Shown here: one piece after another, positions 32,209-41,139 of the stretch
Layout: the number at the start of each line of letters is the position of its first letter
Numbering within the stretch: position 1 is the first letter of the stretch
From: CAYUMU01 sp964445985
Lineage (GTDB): Bacteria > Planctomycetota > Planctomycetia > Pirellulales > S012-138
Assembly: GCA_964445985.1 (NCBI GenBank)
Contig: CAYUMU010000059.1
Coordinates: forward strand, 1 to 44,271
DNA length: 44,271 nt
Direction of reading: 5' to 3'
Position numbers and translations under genes: made by a program
Notes under the pieces: model-generated
What the model saw: only the letters and a program-made list of their open reading frames with translations
What the model was told of the DNA's origin: nothing
The model's database searches: none

Positions 32209-34638
32209 TTGTCCGCGCGGGACGAAGCAGCATCGGCGCCGGCCGAAGATTTCGGCAGCACGGTTCAGAGCGATTGGGATGCGATCCTATCGGAGCGGAT
32301 CGACGCATTCCTGCGTGACTGGGAAGTCGCCGACAGCCCTCCCAACTTGTGCCAGTATCTTCCCGACGCTCCCGAGCAAATTCGCCAAATGGCCGTCGGC
32401 CTGTTGATCATGGCGGATCAAGAGGAACGCTGTCAGCGCAACTGCATGCAGTCGCTGGAGTGGTATCGCGAGCAACTAGGCGAACTGCTGCCAGGCGGCG
32501 AGTTGCCGTGCGATGTCATTCTGGAAGATCTGCACCTGCGGCGGCAAGCGGGCGAAACGGTCGACTCCGGCGGGTACTTGAACCGCTTCCCTCGGCAAGC
32601 CATTCGGTTGGCCGAATTGCTGCAACTGGGGGGAGGCACGGCCGACGAAACCACTCCTCTGGCGTCGTCTTCCACCGATCAACTGCGGCCGGGCGAGGCG
32701 ATCGACGACTTTGACCTGGTGACCACGCTGGGGAAGGGATCGTTTGCCACGGTGTTCTTGGCGCGGCAACGCTCGATGCAGCGGTTGGTGGCCCTCAAGA
32801 TTTCGCGCAGTCGCAGCGACGAACCGCAAACCCTGGCTCAACTCGATCATCCGCATATTGTGCGGGTTTACGATCAGCGCTCCCTGCCCGAGCGGCAAGT
32901 TCATTTGCTGTACATGCAATTTGTGCCGGGCGGCACGTTGCAAGAGGTGGTGCAACTCGCGAAAAGCCTGCCCGCCAAAGATCGCAATGGCAAGGTGCTG
33001 TTGAGCCTGGTCGACGGGGCGCTCGAAGAGCGAGGGCTATCGAAGCCTTCGTTCTCGCTGTCGCGCCAGGTGCTGGAGCGGAGCGATTGGCCGGGCACCG
33101 TTTGCTGGCTGGGGGCTCGGCTTTCTGAAGCCTTGGAGTACGCCCACCGCCGAGGCGTTCTCCACCGCGACATCAAGCCGGCCAATGTGCTGATCAGCGA
33201 AGAAGGCAGCCCCAAGCTGGCCGACTTCAACATTAGCTTTAGCAGCGCGGTGGAAGGATCGACCGCCCGCGACTTCTTCGGCGGCAGCCTGGCGTACATG
33301 TCGCCGGAGCAACTGGAAGCCTATCACCCGGAGATGAAAACGCAGCCCGAAGACCTGGATGGCCGCAGCGATTTGTACTCGCTGGGGGTGATGTTGTGGG
33401 AACTGGCCACCGGCGAGCGGCCGTTCCACGACCCGACCCTGCCCGGCGGCATGTTGCCCACCATTGCCGATATGGCGCGCCGCCGCCGGCAAGGCGTAAC
33501 GCGAGAAACGATCGATCGCTTGCCCAAGTCTTTCCCCGCGGGCTTGCGCGACGTGTTGCTGCGCTGTTTGAGCCCGAACCCGGATCAGCGGTACGCCAAC
33601 GCCAGCCAACTTGGCCGGCAACTGCAGCTGTGCCTGGACCCCGAAGTGCAAGCATTGCTTCGCCCCGGCCCTGAAAACTGGCGAACCCGCGTGGCGAAAT
33701 ACCCGGTGTCGTCGCTGGTGGCCGTGGCACTGATCCCCAACCTGATCTTGAGCGTGCTGAATATCGCCTTCAATTTGCGGGCCATCATCGCCAGCATCAC
33801 CTCGAGCATGCCAGACGCCCAGGCCGAATACATCCGGCAGATTTTTCTCGGCGTGCAGTTGGCGGTAGTCAACGTGGTGACCTATTCCATTGGCGTGGGC
33901 ATTTGTATTGGGCTAGCCAGGAAAACTGCCCGGGCCGTGCGCCGCAATGTGGATGGTTTGCCGGCCGAGCAATGGCTGACGGTGTCACGCGCCGCGCTGT
34001 GGTTTCCGCGGCACTGCGGCTGGGTGGTGCTGTTCTTGTGGATATCATCGGGGTTTGTCTTCCCCATGTGGATCGATATGATCTCCGGCAAGGGGCAAAT
34101 CTCGCTGGGCATCTATTTACAGTTCGTCACCTCGCAGGTGCTCTGCGGACTGATCGCCGCCGCGATGAGTTTCTTTCTCGTGGCCTACGTTGTCATTCAG
34201 GCACTCTATCCGCGGATTATTCCCAGCGAAGTGCGCGACGGCGACGCGCGGTCGGAACTGGACCGATTGAACCGCCGGGTGAACGGCGTGTTTTTTCTGC
34301 TGGTGCTGGTGCCGTTCGCCGCGGTGATTGCCGCGTCGTGGTTCTTGTGGAAACGTTTGACCACGCCCGGCCAGGTCGAAACGATTATCAAAGACGCCCT
34401 GCTCGAAGCCTTGGTATTTGGCGTGCTGGCCGTGATGGGGGCCATTGCCATCGTGGCGGCCCTGTGGCTGGGGCGCAAGATTCAAATGGCCATCGACGCG
34501 CTGCAGTTGGCGGTTTGTCCACCGGAACAAATGAACGAGCCAACCGCCATTACCGGCGCGGGGTTGCTCAGCAGCAATGTCATGCTGACCAGCAGCTTGC
34601 TGGGGAGCACGCGGTTGCGGTCCAGCCGCCGAGGGTAA
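32209..34638 (+). CDS. Transmembrane Ser/Thr protein kinase
   Basis: An 809-residue Hanks-type kinase. Residues 1-165 are a helical N-terminal region. The kinase domain is at about 166-475: GKGSFATVF, VALKIS with Lys197, HRDIKPANV (319-327), DFN (339-341) in place of DFG, MSPEQ, and SDLYSLGVMLWELATGERPF. After it come about six hydrophobic segments (near 501-520, 546-568, 603-620, 632-665, 692-711, 733-753), so the C-terminal third is a polytopic membrane module instead of the common single helix plus sensor. A large insert (residues 250-295) lies in the C-lobe. The start is TTG at 32209: GGAGGA lies eight bases upstream, and no in-frame ATG occurs before the kinase N-terminal region is well under way. 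The substrate is unknown; the FHA protein at 2317 shows that phosphothreonine signalling exists in this genome. Confidence 0.85.
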   Translation: MSARDEAASAPAEDFGSTVQSDWDAILSERIDAFLRDWEVADSPPNLCQYLPDAPEQIRQMAVGLLIMADQEERCQRNCMQSLEWYREQLGELLPGGELPCDVILEDLHLRRQAGETVDSGGYLNRFPRQAIRLAELLQLGGGTADETTPLASSSTDQLRPGEAIDDFDLVTTLGKGSFATVFLARQRSMQRLVALKISRSRSDEPQTLAQLDHPHIVRVYDQRSLPERQVHLLYMQFVPGGTLQEVVQLAKSLPAKDRNGKVLLSLVDGALEERGLSKPSFSLSRQVLERSDWPGTVCWLGARLSEALEYAHRRGVLHRDIKPANVLISEEGSPKLADFNISFSSAVEGSTARDFFGGSLAYMSPEQLEAYHPEMKTQPEDLDGRSDLYSLGVMLWELATGERPFHDPTLPGGMLPTIADMARRRRQGVTRETIDRLPKSFPAGLRDVLLRCLSPNPDQRYANASQLGRQLQLCLDPEVQALLRPGPENWRTRVAKYPVSSLVAVALIPNLILSVLNIAFNLRAIIASITSSMPDAQAEYIRQIFLGVQLAVVNVVTYSIGVGICIGLARKTARAVRRNVDGLPAEQWLTVSRAALWFPRHCGWVVLFLWISSGFVFPMWIDMISGKGQISLGIYLQFVTSQVLCGLIAAAMSFFLVAYVVIQALYPRIIPSEVRDGDARSELDRLNRRVNGVFFLLVLVPFAAVIAASWFLWKRLTTPGQVETIIKDALLEALVFGVLAVMGAIAIVAALWLGRKIQMAIDALQLAVCPPEQMNEPTAITGAGLLSSNVMLTSSLLGSTRLRSSRRG

Positions 34639-34659
34639 ACCGCCAGAGCCCAAAGTCGT

Positions 34660-34676
34660 CTTTCGCTCCGCGAAAG
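34660..34676. terminator. Small hairpin after the kinase gene
   Basis: CTTTCGC and GCGAAAG arms around TCC, starting 22 bases after the kinase stop, between convergent genes. There is only a short T-rich flank, so termination is uncertain. Confidence 0.35.
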
Positions 34677-34722
34677 GATTTGCCTTCCCAAAACAAAGCC
34701 CACCACCTATCTCATGCCATCC

Positions 34723-35085
34723 TTAGCTCAGCAGCGACTCGATCTGCGAGAGCAGCCGCGGCAGTTCCACCGGCTTGGTGTGGTAGTCCGCGCAGCCGGC
34801 TTCCAATGCTTTTTCGCGGTCGCCAGCCATGGCGTGCGCCGTGAGCGCGATCACGGGGATACCCTGGCTGGCTTCGTTGCCTTTGATCTGCCGCGTGGCT
34901 TCCCAGCCATCGACCTCCGGCATGTTCATATCCATGAGGATCAGATCGGGGGCTTCGCTGATCGCCATTTCCACCCCGCGGCGACCATCTTCGGCCAGAA
35001 CGACGTCGAAGCCACGGCGCTGCAATCGCCGCGAAAGCGCGTCGCGGTTCTCCGGATTGTCTTCCACGATCAAAATCTTGGGCAT
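34723..35085 (-). CDS. Stand-alone response regulator receiver protein
   Basis: A 120-residue CheY/DivK-type receiver with no output domain. Acidic pair E8-D9 (IVEDN), phospho-acceptor Asp52 (ILMDMNMP), Thr82 (ALTAHAM) and Lys104 (HTKPVE). The start at 35085 is set by AGGAG about eight bases upstream; the longer open frame is not supported. It lies 88 bp downstream of the hybrid kinase on the same strand and is the natural third component of that phosphorelay, perhaps working as a diffusible signal or phosphate sink. Confidence 0.92.
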   Translation of the reverse strand: MPKILIVEDNPENRDALSRRLQRRGFDVVLAEDGRRGVEMAISEAPDLILMDMNMPEVDGWEATRQIKGNEASQGIPVIALTAHAMAGDREKALEAGCADYHTKPVELPRLLSQIESLLS

Positions 35086-35173
35086 CCAAACGCTCCTGTC
35101 GATCGGCGCCAGCGTGGGCCGTTTGTCCATTCTACCGCATGGGGTCGAGAAAGCGACGGCGTCACATTCCACT

Positions 35174-37795
35174 TTAGGGCTCGAATTTCGTGCCGGCAGG
35201 CGGATCCTCTTTGACCGGCGGCACCCACCTGGCAACCAAAGTTCGTAGCTCGTTCAGTAGTTCGTCTCGATTGGCGGCCCCTTTCTCAATCACCCGCTCC
35301 ACGCGCCCATTGAGCCATTGCCGTTCTTGCACGCTGAGGTCTTTCGAAGTGAGCACGATAATCGGAATGGTGCGCCAGGCAGGATTCTTCCGCAGCTCGC
35401 TCGTGAACTCGAAGCCATCCATCTCGGGCATCATCAGATCGAGCACGATCAGGGCCGGCGGTTCTTGCGACACCACCTTCAAACCGGCTTGACCGTTTTC
35501 GGCTTCGGAGACCGTCCAGCCTTCTTCTTTGAACATGCGGCTGAGAACTTCGCGCGTCGCCAGGTCGTCTTCAATTAGCAATACCGGCGCGGCTGGGCGG
35601 TCGGGCCGATGTTGCTGCAAGACTCGACGGAGTCGCTGGCGATCGACCGGCTTGGTCAAGAACTCCGAGGCCCCCAGCAAGTAGCCCAGGTTTTCGTCGC
35701 TCACAAAGGTGAGCATGACCACGGGAATTGCGTTCAGTTTCGGATTCGCCTTCAGGGCCGAAAGCACGGCCCAGCCGTCCATGCCCGGCATCAGCACGTC
35801 GAGCAAGATGACCGCCGGCAGCAGTTCTTCGGCCATCCGCAACCCTTCGGGGCCGTTCGCCGCCGCGACCGACCGGAAGCCTTCGCGCAGCAGAAAACGA
35901 GTCATGGCATCGCGGGCCGCCGCGTCGTCGTCAATCAGCAAGACCACCGGTTCGGAACTCTCGTCGACAGTATGTCTGGGGGCCTGCGGTTGGTCGTCGA
36001 TCGACCGCGGCGCCGGCAGCACAATGGTGAAAGTGGAACCTTCGCCAGGCGTGCTCCGCACGGTCACGTCGCCCCCCATCAGTTGGCAAAACCGCCTGGT
36101 GATGGCCAACCCCAGCCCGCTGCCGCCAAATTTGCGGGTTGTCGACAGGTCGGCCTGAGTGAAGGGTTGAAACAGTTTGGCAATTTGCTCCTCGGTCATG
36201 CCGATGCCGGTATCGCTGACACGCAGCACAATGTGGTCTTCTTCGGCATCTTGCTGCCGATAAACTTGCAAGGCAATGCGGCCGTTCTCCGTAAACTTGC
36301 TGGCGTTGGAGAGCAAGTTGAGCAAACTTTGCCGCACCTTGGTCAGGTCGGCGTGGATGCTGCCGGCGTCGTCGGAAACCTCCACCTTAAGTTGGTTCGA
36401 TTTCTGCTCGATCAGCGGCGCCACGGTCGTCAGCACATCGTCGACCATGTCTTGCAGCGAAAATGTTTCCAGGTAGAGATCCATTTTGCCGGCTTCGATC
36501 TTCGAGAGATCGAGCACGCCGTTAACCAGGTCGAGCAGGTGCCGGCCGGCGGTGCGGATCTTCTCCAGGTCGTCCACAAAACTGGTGAGATCCAAGTCGG
36601 TGGCCTCTTCTTGCAGCAACTCGCTGTAGAGAATCACCGCGTTTAGCGGCGTGCGCAGCTCGTGGCTCATATTGGCCAAAAACTGGCTCTTGGCTTGATT
36701 GGCTTCTTCCGCTTCTTCCTTGGCGGCCTTGAGCTCGTTCTCCGCTTTACGCCGGGCGGTAACATCGCTGAAGGCCACCACGGCCCCCAGAACTTTGCCA
36801 TCGCGAATCACGGGAAACGCCGTGTACTCCACGGGGAACGGCAGGTGGTCGTTGCTCCAAAACACTTCATCCTCAACGCGCCCTCCCATGCCGGTCTTCA
36901 GCACGCGATAGATAGGGCACTCTTCTTCCGGGTAAGGTGTGCCGTCGGCATGGCTGTGATGCGTCGTCTGGTGCATCGGCTGACCCAGCAGCCCATCGGC
37001 CGGGGCGCCAAACAAGCGGGCCGCGGCTCGATTGGCAAAGGTGCAAATGCCGTTGAGATCGATGCCATAAATACCTTCGCCGGTGGAATCCAGCAGCAAC
37101 TGATTCCGGCCCATCAAGCTCACGCGTTCGGCCTCCATCTGCCGCGCTTCGTTCTCGGCGCGCTTCCGTCCCACCAGATCGCGGCGGAGGAGGGCGTACA
37201 TGATCAACACCAGCGACATGATCCCAGCCGTTGAAACCAGAAACGTGAGCTGCGTTTGGCGAAAGCTGGCACGCGAACTGGCGATTCGCTTCAGCAGCAG
37301 CTCGTTCTCATCGTTCCGCATGCCTTCGGTCTGGCCGCGGATCTGATCCATCAATTGCTTGCTGCGTTGAAACAACGCCTTGGGCAATTCGAAGTCGTCC
37401 GCGGCCGCCCGTTGCTGGATGTTCTCGTCAAAGATGCGGAACATTTCGCGGGTGACTTTACGGATGTTTTCAATGCGCGCCTGCTGTCCGCGGTTATCCG
37501 CCGAAATCTGTTCCAAACGGTCCAAGCGCTCGCGTAGTTGCTCCGAGGCGGTCTGGTACTCTTGCAAGAATTCGGGCTGCCCCATCAGCAGGTAGCCGCG
37601 CAGCGAGGTCTCCACATCCAGGGCGGCCACCAGCGTATTGTCGATGGCCGAGAGCACCAGGTAGGTATGCTCGACATACTTTTCGTTGTCGACCAGTTGC
37701 CTGGTGCTTTGGTAGGTAATCCACGCACTGATGGCCAGCACGGCCAACACCAGCGTCAAACCCAGCGAAGCCGCCGCATTGAGAAAACGCGCCAT
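35174..37795 (-). CDS. Hybrid histidine kinase: CHASE3-PAS-HisKA-HATPase-REC-REC
   Basis: An 873-residue inner-membrane sensor kinase. First transmembrane helix at about 11-28, periplasmic CHASE3-like helical domain at about 30-180 (SLRGYLLMGQPEFL is typical), second helix at 184-203, PAS domain at about 232-348 (STGEGIYGIDLNGICTFANR), coiled coil, dimerisation domain with His378 (SHELRTPLN), ATPase domain with N497, DTGIGM (528-533) and GGSGLGL (557-563). Two receiver domains follow: REC1 with Asp666 and Lys715, REC2 with Asp786. REC2's C-terminus is atypical (VIEKGA in place of the usual KP motif), so its phosphorylation is less certain. The ATG is three bases after the stop of the upstream permease fusion gene with GAGG in the overlap, so the two genes are tightly coupled. 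Confidence 0.93.
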   Translation of the reverse strand: MARFLNAAASLGLTLVLAVLAISAWITYQSTRQLVDNEKYVEHTYLVLSAIDNTLVAALDVETSLRGYLLMGQPEFLQEYQTASEQLRERLDRLEQISADNRGQQARIENIRKVTREMFRIFDENIQQRAAADDFELPKALFQRSKQLMDQIRGQTEGMRNDENELLLKRIASSRASFRQTQLTFLVSTAGIMSLVLIMYALLRRDLVGRKRAENEARQMEAERVSLMGRNQLLLDSTGEGIYGIDLNGICTFANRAAARLFGAPADGLLGQPMHQTTHHSHADGTPYPEEECPIYRVLKTGMGGRVEDEVFWSNDHLPFPVEYTAFPVIRDGKVLGAVVAFSDVTARRKAENELKAAKEEAEEANQAKSQFLANMSHELRTPLNAVILYSELLQEEATDLDLTSFVDDLEKIRTAGRHLLDLVNGVLDLSKIEAGKMDLYLETFSLQDMVDDVLTTVAPLIEQKSNQLKVEVSDDAGSIHADLTKVRQSLLNLLSNASKFTENGRIALQVYRQQDAEEDHIVLRVSDTGIGMTEEQIAKLFQPFTQADLSTTRKFGGSGLGLAITRRFCQLMGGDVTVRSTPGEGSTFTIVLPAPRSIDDQPQAPRHTVDESSEPVVLLIDDDAAARDAMTRFLLREGFRSVAAANGPEGLRMAEELLPAVILLDVLMPGMDGWAVLSALKANPKLNAIPVVMLTFVSDENLGYLLGASEFLTKPVDRQRLRRVLQQHRPDRPAAPVLLIEDDLATREVLSRMFKEEGWTVSEAENGQAGLKVVSQEPPALIVLDLMMPEMDGFEFTSELRKNPAWRTIPIIVLTSKDLSVQERQWLNGRVERVIEKGAANRDELLNELRTLVARWVPPVKEDPPAGTKFEP

Positions 37796-37798
37796 GCC

Positions 37799-39766
37799 TC
37801 AAGCGCTCCCAGTGGATTGAGGTTTCTGCGTTTCTGCCGCCGGGGGCTCGGTGGCGGAATTCCGCGCGGAAGCATGCCCCGCGGGCGGCGCCGACGGCAA
37901 TAACGAGAGGATTTGGTTCTTGCTCTGTTGGAGCGAGGTGGTGAGATAGCTGGCGCCGGCGGCCCGCATGCGGACCAGCAATTTGTCGTAGCTCTTGCTC
38001 AAATCCCCCCAGTAACCCACCACGATTTTCACGTCGGCCGACAGCTTGCGGATGCGCTTGCAAAGGTAACGCGCTTGCTCCACGCCCCCCGGCGGCAAGA
38101 TGGCAATGAACACCACCGCCGGCTGAGTTTGGGAGATTCGCGCTTCCACGTCCGAAGGCAACGCTTTACTAGACAAAACATCGACGGCAATTCCTTCGTG
38201 CAGCATCGCCAGGCTCAGCATTTCCAACGAAAGCTCTTCAGAAGCGTGATGCGCGGGGCAACCGATCACGGCGTCGGCCTGCAAGGGAACAATGGTCGAG
38301 TGCGGATGCCAGCTGGCCTCGTCGCCGTCGCCATTCCAAGGCACACTGCCTGCCCCCGGGGCCGCGGTTGGTTTTTCCGCCTGCGGGCTCGATTTCAGTT
38401 TGTGCAACTTACCCAAGACTTCCCGGGTGGACTCGAACACGAACTGCTCTTCGTCGACCGTCAGTCCGCCCTGTTGCCGATCGCGACGCGCCGATAGCAA
38501 CGTCGGCAGCAACACGGCGTCGAACACCGACGCCAGGCCTTTGGCTTCCGCATGTTCCTCGGCGACTTCCAACGCTTCGCTCTTATCGCCTGCCAGCAGC
38601 CGCTGGTAGTAAGCGTCGGCCGGTTCCAGGGCTGGCTCGTCTCCCAGCAGAACGGCCATGAATTCCAATTGCGGAACATGCCGCCCCAGCACCACCAGGC
38701 AGACCGTCAACGGACTCGAAAGGATCAAGCCGATCGGCCCCCACAGGTAAGCCCAAAATGTGGCGCCCACGATCAACGCCACGACGGAAACCCCCATGCT
38801 GCGGCCATACAGCCAGGGCTCCAGCACATTGTTGCTGACCAGTTCCAAAGCCACCAGAAACACGCCCAACTGAATCAGCTGGCTCCAGCCATCGAACTGG
38901 AAAAAGCAAACCGCGATGGGGAACATCGCCGCGATGGGCGCGCCAATGTAGGGAATGTAACGCAGAATCGTCGCCAGGAAGCCCCACAACAGCGCGTAAT
39001 CCACGCCAATAATCCACAACCCGGCCGCCCAAGTGAGACCGTAAGAACCATTGACGATCAATTGCATTAGCAAGAAGCGGCTGATGCGGTCTCCGGCTTC
39101 GTCCACCGCGCGGGTGGTCGCGGTCAGCCGGCCATTTCCCACCAGGCGAATAAATCGGTTCCGGAGGTCTTCGCGCTTGAGCAGCATGAAGATGCACAGC
39201 ACCACCGCCAGGGCAATGGTGCCGAGCGGTTCGAGCAGACCACTGATCGTGCCCCCCAGCAAGTCCGACATTCGCGAAAACCAGGAAGGACTCGCGGGCT
39301 CAATGATCACTCGCGGGCGACCATCTTCGGTCAGGGCGGGCGCTTCCACGGCGGTATCGGTCTCGAATTCTTGCAGAATTTCATTCAGCATTCGCTCCAA
39401 GCGGTCGAAGGTCTTACCCTGCCCCATTTGTTGCAGACTCTTGACCTTTTCTTTGATGTTGTCGGTGTACGTGGGCAAGTTTTCAACCAGGGCTACTACC
39501 TGGGAGGTAACCATCCACGCCGTGCCCACCAAGGCGGCGGCGGCCAAAGTCACCACGATCACCACCGCGGTCGTTCGGCCCAAGCCGCGGTTCTGCAACC
39601 GCGTAACCAGCGGGGCCAGCAAAAAAGTGAGAAACACAGCCAGCGCGATCGGAACGAGCACGGCTTGCGCCAGGTACAGCACCGCCACCGCCACCACCGC
39701 GACCAGTACGCCGCTCAGCATGGCCTGGGTTCGCAGTTGGGATTTAGCGGACGATGGTTGACGCAC
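37799..39766 (-). CDS. AI-2E-family permease fused to B12-binding-like module
   Basis: A 655-residue fusion. Residues 1-350 are an AI-2E/UPF0118 family membrane protein with about eight hydrophobic segments (FLTFLLAPLVTRLQNRGL, LRYIPYIGAPIAAMFP, SNNVLEPWLYGRSMGVS, WGPIGLILSSPLTVCLV), a family including autoinducer-2 exporters and cation/H+ antiporters. Residues 384-455 look like the four-helix cap of CarH/MerR-type cobalamin-binding modules (YYQRLLAGDKSEALEVAEEH, then LLPTLL and GGLTVDEEQF). Residues about 495-615 follow the B12-binding Rossmann fold (VIGCPAHHASEELSLEML, VVFIAILPPGG). The cap's W-x9-EH motif reads R/D...EQ and the DxHxxG motif is not kept, so cobalamin binding is doubtful. 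A Pro/Ala tail ends the protein. The start is GTG 39766, with GGAGG eight bases upstream. Confidence 0.82.
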   Translation of the reverse strand: MRQPSSAKSQLRTQAMLSGVLVAVVAVAVLYLAQAVLVPIALAVFLTFLLAPLVTRLQNRGLGRTTAVVIVVTLAAAALVGTAWMVTSQVVALVENLPTYTDNIKEKVKSLQQMGQGKTFDRLERMLNEILQEFETDTAVEAPALTEDGRPRVIIEPASPSWFSRMSDLLGGTISGLLEPLGTIALAVVLCIFMLLKREDLRNRFIRLVGNGRLTATTRAVDEAGDRISRFLLMQLIVNGSYGLTWAAGLWIIGVDYALLWGFLATILRYIPYIGAPIAAMFPIAVCFFQFDGWSQLIQLGVFLVALELVSNNVLEPWLYGRSMGVSVVALIVGATFWAYLWGPIGLILSSPLTVCLVVLGRHVPQLEFMAVLLGDEPALEPADAYYQRLLAGDKSEALEVAEEHAEAKGLASVFDAVLLPTLLSARRDRQQGGLTVDEEQFVFESTREVLGKLHKLKSSPQAEKPTAAPGAGSVPWNGDGDEASWHPHSTIVPLQADAVIGCPAHHASEELSLEMLSLAMLHEGIAVDVLSSKALPSDVEARISQTQPAVVFIAILPPGGVEQARYLCKRIRKLSADVKIVVGYWGDLSKSYDKLLVRMRAAGASYLTTSLQQSKNQILSLLPSAPPAGHASARNSATEPPAAETQKPQSTGSA

Positions 39767-39879
39767 GTTGACGATCCTCCGACCAGCATGAAGGGTTGGC
39801 GACCAATTCAGATCTCCATGCGGCCGTTTGATCAGCGCGTCAAACGCTGCGCTGTCCGCAACAAAATCAATCTTTTTGG

Positions 39880-39902
39880 GTATGCCATACCGATTGGCAT
39901 AC
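39880..39902. promoter_or_regulatory. Inverted repeat upstream of the permease operon
   Basis: GTATGCCA and TGGCATAC, perfect 8-bp arms with a 7-nt spacer, 114-136 bp upstream of the permease start. No T-tract follows on either strand, so an operator for a dimeric regulator is more likely than a terminator. Its regulator is unknown. Confidence 0.5.
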
Positions 39903-39977
39903 AAAGAAGTCGCCCTGCGATCGATACATTCAGCAAAGATGATGCCAGAGCGGGCGGGGAGCAGGGGATCCTCCCGC

Positions 39978-40766
39978 CTATTTACCCAGCAGTTGATCCA
40001 CGGCGAGGCCAATATCTGCTTGTCGCATCAGGCTTTCGCCCACCAGCATGGCCTCGATGCCCGCGGCTTGCAGTCGCTCCACATCGGCCCGACTGGCAAT
40101 CCCGCTCTCGGCAACCACCAGGCAATGGGCGGGGATCTGCTGGCGCAATCGCAGCACGCGATCAAAATCGACTTCAAACGTGCGGAGATCGCGATTGTTG
40201 ACGCCGATCAACGTGGCCCCGGCTTCCAGCACCCTCGGCAAGTTCGCCGGCTCGTAAAATTCCACCAGGGGGCATAATCCTAAATCCAGCGCCTCGTTGT
40301 GCAGGCTGCGAAGCTGGCAATCATCCAGACATTCGGCAATCAGCAGCACCGCGTCCGCTCCGGCCGCGCGCGCCTCCCAAAGTTGGTAGCTGTCTAAAAT
40401 GAAGTCCTTGCGCAACAGAGGCAAATCCACGGCCTCTCGCACCAGGCTCAAATATTCGAGCGAGCCTTGAAAGTAAGACTCATCGGTTAGCACGCTCAAA
40501 CAGGCGGCGCCGTGCGCCTCGTACGTGCGCGCAATCGCCACCGGATCAAAGTCGCTGCGAATCAACCCCTTCGAAGGGCTCGCCTTCTTGATCTCCGCGA
40601 TCAATCGAATCGGGCCGCCGCCCGCCAAGGCCCCAAAAAAACCGCGCGCGGGAGCGGCCGCCGCAACCTGGTGGGCGAGCTCCCGCTGAGGAGTTCTCTC
40701 ACGCGTTGCGACGATTTCTCGCCGCTTGGTCGCGACGATCTGGTCAAGAATAGTGCCCGTGTGCAT
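39978..40766 (-). CDS. trpC: Indole-3-glycerol phosphate synthase
   Basis: Closes the indole ring from CdRP in tryptophan synthesis. 262-residue (beta/alpha)8 barrel, not fused to TrpF. Motifs: LIAEIKKASPSKGLIR (catalytic Glu-Lys), LSVLTDESYFQGSLEYL, LLRKDFILDSYQL (catalytic Lys), LVEFYEP, IGVNNRDLRTFEVD and VAESGIASRADV. The ATG at 40766 begins the expected N-terminal helix (ILDQIVATKRREI); the frame is open for 49 more codons upstream without similarity. trpD is about 18 kb away, so the trp genes are not in an operon. The permease gene follows on the same strand after 211 bp. Confidence 0.95.
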   Translation of the reverse strand: MHTGTILDQIVATKRREIVATRERTPQRELAHQVAAAAPARGFFGALAGGGPIRLIAEIKKASPSKGLIRSDFDPVAIARTYEAHGAACLSVLTDESYFQGSLEYLSLVREAVDLPLLRKDFILDSYQLWEARAAGADAVLLIAECLDDCQLRSLHNEALDLGLCPLVEFYEPANLPRVLEAGATLIGVNNRDLRTFEVDFDRVLRLRQQIPAHCLVVAESGIASRADVERLQAAGIEAMLVGESLMRQADIGLAVDQLLGK

Positions 40767-41137
40767 GGTGTTCGGCGTTGGAGATCGCTTGAGTATCTTA
40801 GCCAAGATACCCGTCGTAACCGCCAAAGAGAAGGCGCGACTCGCACGATCGTTCTGGCCGTTAATGGCCGACCTGCTGGAAGCCCCACGACCGTGTTTGG
40901 AATTGCGTTCCATGCGACCCGTGCGCCGCTCACAACCGGCCTAGGCGGCTAAGCTAGCCAAGCATTGCAGCACCGGGCTGGTGATAGTCGATCAAACCCC
41001 TTGTCTGGGATAGAGCCCGGCATGCCTCGACTCTATCCGGCTCCCCCCTCAGTTGATAAACCACGTAGGTTTGCCGGTTCAATGCCTCCACCCGTGCGGC
41101 TTTCGGCCGGCCTAGTCCCCGCAGCGGTTCGAGCGAC
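40767..41137. other. Divergent region between trpC and the sigma factor
   Basis: 371 bp. It holds a 7-bp palindrome near trpC and a possible small minus-strand gene (both marked separately). Promoters for both flanking genes should be here. Confidence 0.4.
40793..40810. promoter_or_regulatory. Palindrome GTATCTT-AGCC-AAGATAC before trpC
   Basis: Perfect 7-bp arms with a 4-nt centre, 27-44 bp upstream of the trpC start. Size and position suit an operator or leader hairpin. No known regulator matched. Confidence 0.45.
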
Positions 41138-41139
41138 AT
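40954..41139 (-). CDS. Possible small protein (61 aa)
   Basis: A 61-residue frame whose ATG overlaps, on the opposite strand, the ATG of the sigma-factor gene. The peptide has ordinary composition (NRQTYVVYQLRGEPDRVEA, then GLIDYHQPG), but codons are less biased than in sure genes (AGG, AGA, CTA appear) and the ribosome site is weak. It may be a short unknown gene or a chance frame. Confidence 0.25.
   Translation of the reverse strand: MSLEPLRGLGRPKAARVEALNRQTYVVYQLRGEPDRVEACRALSQTRGLIDYHQPGAAMLG

Noticed and set aside
37799..39766. Reading the permease tail as a confirmed cobalamin photoreceptor
   Set aside because: The key W-x9-EH and DxHxxG residues are not present, so only a fold resemblance is claimed.
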